Assembly: GCA_011046415.1 (NCBI GenBank)
Contig: DSAP01000138.1
Location: 1 to 40,456, forward strand
DNA from: a bacterium
Lineage (GTDB): Bacteria > Zhuqueibacterota > QNDG01 > JABMRT01
DNA: 40,456 nucleotides
Direction of reading: 5' to 3'
The position numbers were made by a program, and so were the translations under genes. The notes beneath the pieces were generated by a model. It saw nothing but the letters and a program-made list of their open reading frames with translations, was not told where the DNA came from and made no database searches. Shown here piece by piece: positions 25,073 to 34,375 of the stretch (position 1 is the first letter of the stretch; each line of letters starts with the position of its first letter).

Positions 25073-26161
25073 TTATTTGTTTTCGGCTTTGAGTTTCTCA
25101 TCCCGTTCTACCATGTGGAGTCGTTCAATGACTTCTTCGAGGTCGCCTGCCAGAATTTCGTGTAGCCGGTACAGGGTCAGGTTGATCCGATGATCGGTCA
25201 CGCGTCCCTGCGGGTAATTGTACGTCCTGATTTTTGCGCTGCGATCACCGGAGCCGATCATGGAACGGCGGCTGGCCGTCAGTCTGGCCTGTTCCTCTTC
25301 CAGTTTCATGTCATACAATCTTGCGCGAAGCACTTTCAGTGCCTTGGCCTTGTTTTTGTGCTGGGATTTTTCGTCCTGGCAGGTGACCACGAGTCCCGTA
25401 GGGATATGCGTAACGCGGACTGCCGAATCCGTGGTGTTCACGCTCTGCCCTCCGGGGCCGGACGACCGGTACACATCGATACGCAAGTCTTTCGGATCGA
25501 TGTCGATGTCTACGTCTTCCGCTTCGGGGAGCACGACCACGGATGCGGCGGAGGTATGGATTCGTCCCCCGGTCTCCGTCTCGGGGACCCGTTGTACCCG
25601 GTGCACGCCGCTCTCATATTTCATCGTCCCGAAGGCCTCTGTGCCGAGGATGGAAAAGGTGATTTCCTTAAAACCGCCCAGTTCGGTGGGGTTCGAGGTG
25701 AGGATTTCCTGCTTCCATTCCCTGTCTTCGATAAATTTGGAATACATGCGGTAGAGATCACCCGCAAACAAGGCAGCTTCCTCGCCCCCGGTTCCCGCCC
25801 GGATTTCCATGATGGCGTTCCTGGCGTCCTGCGGATCTCTGGGGATGAGCAGTATCTTGAGTTCCTGTTCCAGCAGGAGGAGTTTTTCTTCGTTTTCTTC
25901 CAGTTCTTCCCGGGCGAGGGCTTTCAGGTCCGTATCGGAGGAGGATTTTAAAATTTCACGGGCCTCGGTCATCTCATTCCACAGCCGGCGGAAGGCGAGG
26001 GCTTTCTGAAGGACGGGTGTCACGCTTTTGTGTTCCCTGGAGAGCCGGACCATTTGCTGCGGATCACGCAGCATTTCGGGGCTTTCGAGGCTTCTCTCGA
26101 TTTCCTGAACCCGGGATTCGATCTGGGAAATTTTCTTGAATATTTCCGGATCCGAGGCCAT
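25073..26161 (-). CDS. prfA: Peptide chain release factor 1
   Basis: The 362-residue factor ends translation at UAA and UAG. The peptidyl-tRNA hydrolysis motif GGQ is at residues 237-239 in [20 protein letters not shown]. Other family features are [25 protein letters not shown], and the C-terminal [17 protein letters not shown]. Length and N-terminal coiled helices (residues 1-100) match RF1; RF2 would normally need a programmed frameshift, which is not seen. The start at 26161 lies four bases after the DUF1385 stop. No prmC methyltransferase gene follows, although it often does in other genomes. Confidence 0.95.
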   Translation of the reverse strand: MASDPEIFKKISQIESRVQEIERSLESPEMLRDPQQMVRLSREHKSVTPVLQKALAFRRLWNEMTEAREILKSSSDTDLKALAREELEENEEKLLLLEQELKILLIPRDPQDARNAIMEIRAGTGGEEAALFAGDLYRMYSKFIEDREWKQEILTSNPTELGGFKEITFSILGTEAFGTMKYESGVHRVQRVPETETGGRIHTSAASVVVLPEAEDVDIDIDPKDLRIDVYRSSGPGGQSVNTTDSAVRVTHIPTGLVVTCQDEKSQHKNKAKALKVLRARLYDMKLEEEQARLTASRRSMIGSGDRSAKIRTYNYPQGRVTDHRINLTLYRLHEILAGDLEEVIERLHMVERDEKLKAENK

Positions 26162-26165
26162 GGGA

Positions 26166-27137
26166 TTATCCCGCCGGTTCCACCGTGGCGTCCGTCTCCA
26201 TGCCGAGGGCCGCTTTCAGGGCGACGAGCGCGACCTCGATCTGTTTCTCATCCGGATCTTTGGTGGTGATACGCTGGAGCCACAATCCCGGTACGGTCAG
26301 GACGGCCGCCAGGGCTCTTCCGTATTTTTGGGTGGAAAGGAGGATGATTTCATATGAGATGCCCCCGATCACCGGGATGAAGAGAAAGCGCAAAAGCCGC
26401 TGTTGAATCCCTTCAGGACGACCGAGCAGCATGAAGACCAGGATCGAAACCAGCATGACGATTAACAGAAAACTCGTGCCGCAACGGGGATGATGAGTCG
26501 TAAAGGCTTTCACACCCTCCAGGGTCAGGGGGGATCCCGCCTCGAAGGCAAATATGGATTTATGCTCTGCTCCGTGATATTCGAAGAAGCGCCGGATATC
26601 CTTCCACAGGCTGATCAGCCCCAGATACAGGAGGAAGATGGAAAGACGGATTCCGCCGTCGATCAGGTTGAACAGAACACCGTCACGGATACCGGTGAAC
26701 TCGGTCAGAATCAGGGGAATATAGAAAAAGAGGAAGAATCCGAACATCAAAGACAAGAGCAGCGTACCGCCGGTCATGAGTGCTTGCTGCCATTCCGGTC
26801 TGTCCGGTTTTCCGGTCTCTTTTCCATCGTGTTCTGACATGGCGATGCGGCTCGAGAAGTTCAGGGCCCGGATACCCAGGACGAGGGATTCGATGAGGGT
26901 CACGGCGCCGCGGATCAGGGGAAATCCCAGGAACCTTTTTCGTTTCGTGAGCGAGACAAAACGGTCTTTTTTAAGGACGATGATTCCGTCGGCTTTGCGG
27001 ACGGCGACGGCGACGTAATCCAGGGAGCGCATCATCACACCCTCGATCACGGCCTGGCCTCCAACGCGTATGGGTTTCTCGCGGGTCATTTTCATAAAAA
27101 AGCGGAATACCCGGCGCACGGCCGGCATCCCGCTCAT
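26166..27137 (-). CDS. DUF1385 membrane protein (YqhQ type)
   Basis: The 323-residue protein opens with the DUF1385 signature [15 protein letters not shown], has a conserved [14 protein letters not shown] segment, and then at least four membrane helices with [13 protein letters not shown] and [13 protein letters not shown]. Its biochemical function is unknown. The gene order rpmE-DUF1385-prfA recurs in distant bacteria, which hints at a link to translation. The start at 27137 has AGGACTTGA just upstream; ATGs at 27095 and 27089, closer to the conserved motif, are alternatives without a clear ribosome-binding site. Confidence 0.9.
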   Translation of the reverse strand: MSGMPAVRRVFRFFMKMTREKPIRVGGQAVIEGVMMRSLDYVAVAVRKADGIIVLKKDRFVSLTKRKRFLGFPLIRGAVTLIESLVLGIRALNFSSRIAMSEHDGKETGKPDRPEWQQALMTGGTLLLSLMFGFFLFFYIPLILTEFTGIRDGVLFNLIDGGIRLSIFLLYLGLISLWKDIRRFFEYHGAEHKSIFAFEAGSPLTLEGVKAFTTHHPRCGTSFLLIVMLVSILVFMLLGRPEGIQQRLLRFLFIPVIGGISYEIILLSTQKYGRALAAVLTVPGLWLQRITTKDPDEKQIEVALVALKAALGMETDATVEPAG

Positions 27138-27176
27138 TCAAGTCCTGTCCGGTTTCTGTGTAAAAATTGTCAGGTT

Positions 27177-27383
27177 CTATTCTTTGTTCAGTTGATATTT
27201 CCGGCGGTATTTTTCGACGCGTCCGGCCGTATCGACAAGTTTCTGCTTGCCGGTGAAGAAAGGATGGCACTCGGAGCAGATTTCCACATGGATATCTTTG
27301 ATCGTCGATCGGGTCGCGAATGTATTGCCGCAGGCGCAGGTAACCTTCGCTTTTTTATATTCGGGATGGATGTCGCTTTTCAA
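27177..27383 (-). CDS. rpmE: Ribosomal protein L31, zinc-binding form, TTG start
   Basis: The 68-residue large-subunit protein has the zinc ligand pattern of the C+ form: VTCACGNTF early and [14 protein letters not shown] later. It ends in [11 protein letters not shown], typical of the family. The conserved protein begins at a TTG at 27381-27383, placed eight bases after AGGAGG; no in-frame ATG serves this start. The zinc form is usually the housekeeping paralogue. A promoter lies at 27432-27460, so it is probably transcribed with DUF1385 and prfA rather than with rho. Confidence 0.95.
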   Translation of the reverse strand: MKSDIHPEYKKAKVTCACGNTFATRSTIKDIHVEICSECHPFFTGKQKLVDTAGRVEKYRRKYQLNKE

Positions 27384-27431
27384 TTGAATCGCCTCCTGTC
27401 ATCGTCGCTTTTTGGAATTCATGCGATGCAA

Positions 27432-27460
27432 AATATAATCAATCCCGCCTGTCAATGCAA
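27432..27460 (-). promoter_or_regulatory. Likely sigma-70-type promoter of rpmE
   Basis: TTGCAT (27455-27460), a 17-base spacer and TATATT (27432-27437) lie about 49 bases before the TTG start. The -10 is good and the -35 is weak; an overlapping TTGACA is too close to the -10. Confidence 0.5.
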
Positions 27461-27502
27461 GAGAAAAGTCCGCCTTGCAAGGTCTCTCTTTCTCCGTCCC
27501 GT

Positions 27503-28753
27503 TCAAGTGCTCATCGACTGGAGGAAATCCTTATTACTCCGTGTGCTGCGCATGCGATCGAGGAGGAAGTCCATCGCCTCGGTTATATTCATTTCGTTGA
27601 GTAATTTACGGAGCACCCAGACCCGGTTCAACTCCTTTTCCGTCAAAAGGAGTTCTTCCTTGCGCGTGCCGGATTTGTTGATGTCGATAGCGGGGAAAAT
27701 ACGCCGGTCCGAGAGCGTCCTGTTGAGCTGGAGTTCCATGTTGCCGGTGCCCTTGAATTCCTCGAAGATGACTTCATCCATACGGCTCCCGGTGTCGATC
27801 AGGGCCGTGGCCATGATGGTGAGGCTGCCGCCCTCTTCTACGTTGCGGGCGGCGCCGAAAAACCGTTTCGGGCGATGGAGGGCGTTGGAATCGACACCGC
27901 CGGAGAGGATTTTTCCGGAATGCGGCACCACGGTGTTATGGGCCCGGGCAAGCCGTGTGATGGAATCGAGCAGGATGACCACATCATGGCCGAATTCCAC
28001 GAGCCGTTTGGCCTTTTCGAGGACCATATCAGCAACCTGCACGTGACGTTCTGCCGGTTCATCGAAGGTCGAACTGACCACCTCGGCCTTCACCGAACGC
28101 TCCATATCCGTCACCTCTTCGGGCCGTTCATCGATCAGGAGCACGATGAGCGTGCATTCCGGATGATTCCGCGTGATGGCGTTGGCGATTCTCTGGAGGA
28201 CGATGGTTTTTCCCGTTCTCGGCTGCGCGACGATCAGGCCGCGCTGCCCCTTGCCGATCGGGGTCAGCAGATCCATCACCCGCGTGGTGTAATCCTTCGC
28301 GTCGGTTTCTAGACACAGTTTTTCTTCGGGGTAGAGCGGTGTCAGGTTGTCGAAGAGGATCTTGGATTTGGCTTCTTCCGGATTCTCGTAATTGATCGCC
28401 TCGACCTTGATTAATGCGAAAAACCGTTCGTTGTCTTTCGGAGGCCGGATCTGACCGGACACCACATCGCCCGTCCTCAGGCTGAATCGCTTGATCTGTG
28501 AGGGGGAGACATAGATGTCATCCGGGCCGGGCAGATAATTCGTATCCGTCGAACGCAGGAATCCGTAACCGTCCGGAAGGATTTCGAGGACGCCGTCCGA
28601 AAAGATGTTTCCGTCCTGCTGGGTCTGGGTTTCCAGGATTTTAAAAATCAATTCCTGTTTGCGAAGTCCTGAAAATCCCGGCACGTTGATTTCCTGGGCG
28701 AGTTCCGAGAGCTCCGCAATCTTCATTTTCTTGAGATCTGCGATTTGCAACAA
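27503..28753 (-). CDS. rho: Transcription termination factor Rho, TTG start
   Basis: The 416-residue hexameric RNA helicase ends transcription. Visible parts are the N-terminal helical domain ([16 protein letters not shown]), the primary RNA-binding OSB fold with [15 protein letters not shown] and [16 protein letters not shown], the P-loop AQPRTGKT, the Walker [13 protein letters not shown], the Q-loop QRGLIVA and the C-terminal [21 protein letters not shown]. No large insert is present. GAGGAGG lies four bases before a TTG at 28753 and seven before another TTG at 28750; both are in frame, and the second has the better spacing. The next ATG (codon 10) has no ribosome-binding site. A 5' leader of roughly 265 bases is predicted. 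Confidence 0.95.
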   Translation of the reverse strand: MLQIADLKKMKIAELSELAQEINVPGFSGLRKQELIFKILETQTQQDGNIFSDGVLEILPDGYGFLRSTDTNYLPGPDDIYVSPSQIKRFSLRTGDVVSGQIRPPKDNERFFALIKVEAINYENPEEAKSKILFDNLTPLYPEEKLCLETDAKDYTTRVMDLLTPIGKGQRGLIVAQPRTGKTIVLQRIANAITRNHPECTLIVLLIDERPEEVTDMERSVKAEVVSSTFDEPAERHVQVADMVLEKAKRLVEFGHDVVILLDSITRLARAHNTVVPHSGKILSGGVDSNALHRPKRFFGAARNVEEGGSLTIMATALIDTGSRMDEVIFEEFKGTGNMELQLNRTLSDRRIFPAIDINKSGTRKEELLLTEKELNRVWVLRKLLNEMNITEAMDFLLDRMRSTRSNKDFLQSMST

Positions 28754-29283
28754 GATGCCTCCTCAACTACTTTTCTGATGACGCAACGGTTGTATATCCG
28801 ACAGGCGGTTGACTTCAATGTAAAAAGCCATATTCGGTGTATTCTATCAATACGATTCGAGGATTCTGATAATACCCAGTTATTTCTTCAATAATTTTTT
28901 CAGGGACGGGATGCGTCTCGGTTTCTCAGGTTGTTTCAATGGCTTTAATGAAAGGGGACTCTGAAAGGTTCTCTTCGTTGATCCACATCCAAAATATAAA
29001 GAACATGGTAAATCAATACGCATGAAATTACATAAAAAAAAAACGTTTGTCAAGAATTTTCGGTGATTTTATCTGACCCGGATAATGCATGAATTGTGTA
29101 AGGGAGGGTTCAAACAAACTTTAGAATAACGGGTTATATTACATTGGTCAGCGGTAAGCGGCGAGCTGTTTGGGTCCGGTTTGCCACCTCAAATTGCGGC
29201 GGGGAGAGTGAAATCGCGCAAGTTTATGCATCGCTCAGGCCAACAGGGAATAGATCACTTCAGGGGCAGGAAAACAGTTTGAC
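28754..29283. other. Leader and upstream region of rho
   Basis: About 530 bases with no clear protein gene. It holds the rho promoter (29025-29053) and a long leader. A 26-codon open frame (29006-28926, minus) lies in the leader but lacks a Shine-Dalgarno. The remaining part (29054-29283) shows nothing recognisable. Confidence 0.6.
29025..29053 (-). promoter_or_regulatory. Sigma-70-type promoter of rho
   Basis: A perfect TTGACA (29048-29053), a 17-base spacer with ten T in a row, and TAATTT (29025-29030) lie about 272 bases before the TTG start. Confidence 0.65.
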
Positions 29284-29697
29284 TCACAAATCCGTCATCG
29301 TGTAGATCAGCCGGACAGGCTCTGATCCGGAAGGTTCCACGCCGACACAGCGGATTCGGAAGTTTCCTTCGTTATGTGTCAACCGGTTGATCAGGTCCCT
29401 TTCCTGACGATCGAGATTCAGCTCTTTTTTTTCACCGATTCGCAGTTTTCCACCCGCCGTGTTCTGGCTCGAAACGGTGATGCGTTTATCATTATTATTG
29501 CCGGTTTTCCAGTTCAGGGAGAATTCGTTCCTGTTCGTTTTCTCGGTTTCAATCACTGTCTCCGGTTTCACTTGTTCGACCATCAGTCGATTGGGACGCA
29601 TGATGCGGATGATTACATTGTGACTCGCAGAGGGACCGGCCGGCGCCGCCGTGGCGAAGGCGAGAAATACGGAAATGATCACGATTCTTTTTTTCAT
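29284..29697 (-). CDS. Small secreted protein of unknown function
   Basis: The 137-residue product has a clear signal peptide (KKRIVIISVFLAFATAAPA, then GPSA). The mature part of about 115 residues has no membrane segment, no repeat and a single cysteine; it contains IRIMRPNRLMVEQVKPETVI and a hydrophilic, beta-rich middle (NEFSLNWKTGNNNDKRITVSS). I do not recognise a family. AAGGAGG precedes the ATG at 29697. The gene is monocistronic by position and has a close match to a sigma-54 promoter directly upstream (29730-29744). It is divergent to the envelope locus that starts at 30230. Confidence 0.8.
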   Translation of the reverse strand: MKKRIVIISVFLAFATAAPAGPSASHNVIIRIMRPNRLMVEQVKPETVIETEKTNRNEFSLNWKTGNNNDKRITVSSQNTAGGKLRIGEKKELNLDRQERDLINRLTHNEGNFRIRCVGVEPSGSEPVRLIYTMTDL

Positions 29698-29729
29698 GAC
29701 GGCCTCCTTGAGATCTGCTTAAAGGATAG

Positions 29730-29744
29730 GCCAAAGACGTGCCA
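29730..29744 (-). promoter_or_regulatory. Sigma-54-type promoter of the small secreted protein
   Basis: Read on the minus strand, TGGCACG-TCTT-TGGC matches the consensus TGGCACG-N4-TTGC at all but one position. The invariant GG and GC are kept at exact spacing. The -12 element is 33 bases before the ATG at 29697. Confidence 0.7.
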
Positions 29745-30032
29745 GGAAAAAAAATAATTAAACCTATCAGGGCTTAAGTATATGAATATAAAAAATTAAA
29801 CGACTCACTTAATATAATATTATTATAAATAGAGTCAGTTAATGATGACAAAGGAATGTGCCAAATTGGAGACGATACGGGAGTAGATTACTATCTAAAC
29901 AAATAAGAAACTAAAATAAAGGTCGTGTATCACAAAAATGACGCTTTCTCCGTCGAGTCCCCCGGCCCCGTTGATTTTTCTTGACCCGATCGCGTTCAGC
30001 CTTCCTAATCATTTGACAAATATGAATTTTCC

Positions 30033-30061
30033 TTGACTTTTTTGCAATATATGATTATTAT
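30033..30061 (+). promoter_or_regulatory. Sigma-70-type promoter of the VWA gene
   Basis: TTGACT (30033-30038), a 17-base spacer and TATTAT (30056-30061). The start codon of the VWA gene is about 160 bases downstream. Confidence 0.6.
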
Positions 30062-30066
30062 CATAT
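30049..30066. promoter_or_regulatory. Inverted repeat over the -10, possible operator
   Basis: ATATGAT and ATCATAT, perfect seven-base arms around TATT, cover the -10 of the VWA gene promoter. A repressor here would block polymerase. The AT-rich form with GAT/ATC arms is loosely like Fur-family boxes, but no regulator is encoded nearby. Confidence 0.45.
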
Positions 30067-30125
30067 GCATCATTTTATTTTATTAAAAAACCGGTTGTCT
30101 GTTACAGGCTTTAGGGGGAACACAC

Positions 30126-30272
30126 ATGGCTGCCGGACAGCATGCTGATCTTATCTATTCGTTTCATTATTTTCCAACCGGATTTTCATTTTTTTCTCTT
30201 CCTCTACAACGATCGGGTGAGAGGTTTCTATGGTACGATTCATACGCCGTGTTCATCGGATTTTCTTTTTAG
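30126..30272 (+). CDS. Possible leader ORF upstream of the VWA gene
   Basis: A 48-codon frame starts at an ATG seven bases after AGGGGG and ends 40 bases inside the VWA gene, in another frame. The product would be rich in Phe and Tyr, without a signal peptide. The strong ribosome-binding site and the overlap would allow translational coupling. It could also be chance. Confidence 0.3.
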   Translation: MAAGQHADLIYSFHYFPTGFSFFSLPLQRSGERFLWYDSYAVFIGFSF

Positions 30273-33200
30273 CCGGGGTTCTTTTTTTCTCCGGTCTTCA
30301 TCTTCTTCCGGCGGATAACAATCTGCGGGTGGAATTCGTGTTTACCTCCGTATCCGATACCACCCGAATCCGCGACCTGTCGGCCGGTTTCCCTGCGCCG
30401 GTCATGTCCCTGATTACGGTCCGGGATGAAAGAGGGCGTTACATTCACGGACTCGCCGATACGACCCGATGGCTGGGTCCTCACGACCGCAACGAGTCCG
30501 GCCGCCTCGTGGATTCGGCCTGGGCCGTGATCCATGAATACCATGAAGAAGATCCGTCCTATCCTCCGAATCCCGACGTCAAGGACATGGTTCCGCCCTA
30601 TTGGGTGACGGAAGTGCTCGACGTGGAAGGATACGGCCTTTCCGTGATGCTGACGATGGATTACAGCGGCAGCATGGGTGACGACATTTTCGTGGCCGAA
30701 GACGCTTCACGGACGTTTGTCCGGCAAATGAGTCCGAACGACGAGGCGGCGTTTATCAAATTCACCGGCAAGGTGAACCTGGTCCAGGAATTCACGCGGG
30801 ACACGACCAAGCTGATGGAGGCCGTGATGCGTCAGCCTGATGACCGTGATTTTACCGCCCTGTACGATGCGGTGTATTCTTCCGTAACCGAAGTGCTCCC
30901 GAGACAGGGCCGGCGTGTCGTCGTGGCCTACACGGACGGCAAGGACAACTATTCGAGCCACAGTGTCGAAGATGTGGTTACCCTGGCAAAAGACAATGAC
31001 ATTCCTGTCTACATGATCGGCCTGGGTCTTGACATCGAGCCGGATAAACTCGACCGGATCGCCTCGGAAACCGGAGGCGTCTTCTGGGCGGCGCCCACGG
31101 CGGAAGACCTGGCGGCGATCTATCTGGAAATTTTAAAGCTGATCCGGGGTTATTATGTGCTTGCCCATACGAGTACGGATCCCTGGAAGAACGGAACCTG
31201 GCGGATCGTCGACCTGTATCTTGATTCCGACGGGATGACAGGCTCAGGCAGGGGTCGGTATTTTGTCCCCTTCGTCCGGCCGAATTTGATGATCGAAAAA
31301 CAGGTCGTGACGGATTCGGTGAAGATTGCAGGACCGGTCACATTACCCTATGCGATGGCCGGAGATACCGTCCTTTACGAAGTACATATCACCAATACCG
31401 GACGGGGAGCGGCCCCGAATGTGCGCGTCGTCGATTTTCTCGCGGATTCCATGGATGTCATCACATACCTTGTCCCGCCGGACACTGTTTTCCCGGATTC
31501 TGCCGTCTGGCAGTTTATGCGTATCGAACCCGGAGAGCGGATTTCAATGCGTTATCTCGCGAGACTGCGATCCGTCATGCCGATGGGAGAAACACCCCTC
31601 GCCAGCCGTGCCAGGGTCTTCTGTGCGATCGATTCCGCCGGGACGGACAAGGAAGCCGGAGTCACCCTGTACGGACTGGGACTTCCCGATTTGACGGTCC
31701 GCTGTCTTCCTCCGGCCGCGGCGGCTTCCCCCGGATTCGCCTTTCCGCTTTCCGCGTGGATTTTCAACCTGGGAAACGCCCATGCCGTGAGGCCGTTCAC
31801 CGTGGGTTACTATTTATCCGATGAAAGCCGTTCCTTCGCGACCGATACCATCCCGCGCCTGATGATCGGCGATTCCGTCCTGACGGAAATTTTTCATGTT
31901 TTCCCCTCACCCGGAATTTATCGGGTGAGGGTGATCGCCGACGACGGACAGGTGATCGCTGAAATCCGCGAGGACAACAACATCGATTCCTGCCGGGTCG
32001 AGGCGGCCATCGATTCACTGTGGGCGCGGTTCAGTGATTATACCTATACAGAGACGATCCGGGATGTCCCCGGACGGTTCTATCAAACCATTTTCATGCG
32101 ACTGCAGGTCGGCGATCAGAATCATTTTCCCGTGCACGGACTGGCGAGCACGGACGCCTGGCTGGGGCCCGATGATCCCGCCGGGACAGGGCAGACCGTC
32201 TCGGCGCACTGGCGGGCACTGAGAGAGAGGCGCATGCATTCCCATGCGGACCCTGCGGATGTGCATCCCACCCTGCGGGTTACGGAGATCACGGAGGATC
32301 CCGTCTCCCTGCTTCTCGCCGTGGATTTCTCATCCGCATCCGCGGGATCTTCGGTGCCGCTCCGGACGGCCTGGAACACGGCCCTCGACGGATTCCGGGA
32401 AGCCGATGCCGCTGCGGTGTATGATCTCAACACCCGGGACGGACCGGTCCAGACGTGGACATCAGACCGGGATCCTCTGACCCTCGCGGTTGAGCGGACG
32501 TATGACGCACCCGGCCGTCCCCTCTACGATGCGCTTTCCCGTGCCGTGAATGCCGCCGCACTCCGAACAGGGCGCCAGGGTATCATCGCGATCCCGGGCG
32601 GCCCGGATGACGGCGGAGGCCGGTCGATGGCCTCGCTCGCCGATCAGGCGCGCGAATCGGGAGCACCGCTGTTTCTTATCGACCTCGCCGGAGGAAGCGA
32701 CAGCCTGAAGACCCTGGCCATCCGTTCCGGGGGGATGTATTTGCCCCTTTCCGGGAGCATGACTCTGGAGGCGGCATTCGACCGGATCCATCGTCAGCTT
32801 CGGAATTATTATGTCCTCTCTTTCGCGAGTCCGGATACGATTCAGGATCGAAGCCGGCGTGAAATCAGCCTGTCCCTGTCCGCATTCAATCATCATGCCG
32901 CCGACACGGGATTTTACCGGGCGCCGCTCGGACCGGCCGATCTTCGCATTCAAAAAACGGCGACCGGCCGAGTCCGGACCCTGTTCGCGGGAGATTCACT
33001 GTGGCAGGTCCAGGCAGGCGACAGCATCCATTACCGGCTTCTTGTCCGGAACGCCGGACATCAGGATGTCCATGATTTCGAAATCCGGGACAGGCTGCCC
33101 GGTAATCTCATCTATTCCCGTTCGAATCCCGTTCCCGTCCGGACGGCATCCGACACCGTGTTCTGGTCCATCCCGTCCCTCCCGATCGGCGGTACCCTCG

Positions 33201-34363
33201 ATGTGGCCTACACCTGTTTCGTGGATACGCTGACCGAAAACCGCACGACGCTACTCATCAACCGGGCGGAAATCCTGGCCGCCCTGGACACGATTCATCA
33301 TAACAATACGGCCAGCGACACCGTGCTCTACGTGCCGCTGGCCGCGGCGGAATTATCCGTCCGAAAAACCGCGACGGGCGATTCCCTGGCGGTTGCAGGC
33401 CGCGACACGCTCCGCTATATCCATGCCGGCGGGTTGATCCGGTACACCACCCGGGTCCGGAATTCCGGGGAACAGGCCTGTACGGCGATCCTGTTTGAGG
33501 ATGTTCTACCCGGATTTATAACGCTCGAAGACCCGCCTTCCGCCGGCCATTCGCTTTCCGGTGATACGCTCAGATGGACCTCGGGACGGCTTGAAAGCCG
33601 CGGCGGGACGGTTTCTTACACTTATACCTGTCGGGTGGATACGCTGCTTCCGCCCTGGTCCGTTCCCCTGGTAAATGTCGTTTCGGCGGCGTGTTCCGGG
33701 GATGAAAACAGCCTGAGAACAACAGATTCCGATACCGTCTGGACCGTGGGCTTGATGCCGCCTGATCCGGAAATCCGCGTCGCGCCGGCGCTGATTCAAC
33801 CGACCGATACGGTGCGGGTCGAGGTGTGGACACCCGTTCACGCCGTCGGCTGGGACCTTGTCCTCTTCTTCGAAGACGGCAGCCGGATCACGGATTACGC
33901 CGACGATTTCATCCGCCGGACGACGCTCACGCCGGGAAACTGGACGGCCGTGCATCCGGCATTCGGAGACACCCGCATGCGGACCGGGAATGAACAGGAA
34001 CGCGTGGGCGTGATATTCCAGACCGAAGACATCTGGGGGGTCGTGCGCGCGGACACCGCCTGGTTTGTCATCCAGAGTTCGGATGAATTCTATCTGGAAG
34101 AAAACCTGTTCAGGCCGGGTGCCGGTCCGCCTCAGGGGTTCCACTTCAAACTCAGTTCCAACCGGTGGGCGACCGTGACTGTCTATGATGTTTCCGGTGG
34201 ATTCGTCAGGAAGGTCGCAAGCGGTCCCTATCAGGCGGGATGGAACACCGAAATCTGGGACGGCCGGGATGAGTCCGGCAGGCAGGTGGGCAGCGGGCTG
34301 TATGTGGCGGTTCTGATTTCCGGGGCTTTCCGGGAAGCGCTCAAATTTATCCTGATTCGATAA
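30230..34363 (+). CDS. Giant secreted protein with two VWA units, CARDB, three DUF11 domains and FlgD-like C terminus
   Basis: The 1377-residue protein has a signal peptide (cleavage near A28). It then holds an N-domain plus VWA (about 30-330), a DUF11 domain (350-470), CARDB (484-590), a second N-domain plus VWA (600-890), two DUF11 domains (903-1030 and 1041-1165), and a C-terminal FlgD-like Ig fold (about 1300-1377, with WDGRDESGRQVGSGLYV). The first VWA has a complete metal site: D144, S146, S148, T209 and D236. The second has lost it. The ending resembles T9SS-type sorting domains, so surface display is likely. GAGAGG precedes the ATG. It is followed after 12 bases by the barrel-OmpA gene. 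Such VWA proteins bind ligands through a metal ion; the ligand here is unknown. Confidence 0.9.
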   Translation: MVRFIRRVHRIFFLAGVLFFSGLHLLPADNNLRVEFVFTSVSDTTRIRDLSAGFPAPVMSLITVRDERGRYIHGLADTTRWLGPHDRNESGRLVDSAWAVIHEYHEEDPSYPPNPDVKDMVPPYWVTEVLDVEGYGLSVMLTMDYSGSMGDDIFVAEDASRTFVRQMSPNDEAAFIKFTGKVNLVQEFTRDTTKLMEAVMRQPDDRDFTALYDAVYSSVTEVLPRQGRRVVVAYTDGKDNYSSHSVEDVVTLAKDNDIPVYMIGLGLDIEPDKLDRIASETGGVFWAAPTAEDLAAIYLEILKLIRGYYVLAHTSTDPWKNGTWRIVDLYLDSDGMTGSGRGRYFVPFVRPNLMIEKQVVTDSVKIAGPVTLPYAMAGDTVLYEVHITNTGRGAAPNVRVVDFLADSMDVITYLVPPDTVFPDSAVWQFMRIEPGERISMRYLARLRSVMPMGETPLASRARVFCAIDSAGTDKEAGVTLYGLGLPDLTVRCLPPAAAASPGFAFPLSAWIFNLGNAHAVRPFTVGYYLSDESRSFATDTIPRLMIGDSVLTEIFHVFPSPGIYRVRVIADDGQVIAEIREDNNIDSCRVEAAIDSLWARFSDYTYTETIRDVPGRFYQTIFMRLQVGDQNHFPVHGLASTDAWLGPDDPAGTGQTVSAHWRALRERRMHSHADPADVHPTLRVTEITEDPVSLLLAVDFSSASAGSSVPLRTAWNTALDGFREADAAAVYDLNTRDGPVQTWTSDRDPLTLAVERTYDAPGRPLYDALSRAVNAAALRTGRQGIIAIPGGPDDGGGRSMASLADQARESGAPLFLIDLAGGSDSLKTLAIRSGGMYLPLSGSMTLEAAFDRIHRQLRNYYVLSFASPDTIQDRSRREISLSLSAFNHHAADTGFYRAPLGPADLRIQKTATGRVRTLFAGDSLWQVQAGDSIHYRLLVRNAGHQDVHDFEIRDRLPGNLIYSRSNPVPVRTASDTVFWSIPSLPIGGTLDVAYTCFVDTLTENRTTLLINRAEILAALDTIHHNNTASDTVLYVPLAAAELSVRKTATGDSLAVAGRDTLRYIHAGGLIRYTTRVRNSGEQACTAILFEDVLPGFITLEDPPSAGHSLSGDTLRWTSGRLESRGGTVSYTYTCRVDTLLPPWSVPLVNVVSAACSGDENSLRTTDSDTVWTVGLMPPDPEIRVAPALIQPTDTVRVEVWTPVHAVGWDLVLFFEDGSRITDYADDFIRRTTLTPGNWTAVHPAFGDTRMRTGNEQERVGVIFQTEDIWGVVRADTAWFVIQSSDEFYLEENLFRPGAGPPQGFHFKLSSNRWATVTVYDVSGGFVRKVASGPYQAGWNTEIWDGRDESGRQVGSGLYVAVLISGAFREALKFILIR

Positions 34364-34375
34364 ATGAGGCCGGTC

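Larger units (their letters stand above)
29698..30229. other. Divergent regulatory region between the small secreted protein and the VWA gene
   Basis: About 530 AT-rich bases. It holds a sigma-54-like site for the leftward gene, a sigma-70-like promoter with an overlapping inverted repeat for the rightward gene, and a possible leader ORF from 30126. A GACTC...GAGTC inverted repeat (29802-29836) with an AT-only core is also present, of unknown role. Confidence 0.6.

Noticed and set aside
30127-30142. A third sigma-54-like site upstream of the VWA gene (TGGC...GCA)
   Set aside because: Only the invariant GG and GC match; five other positions differ, so it is not better than chance in a region of this size.
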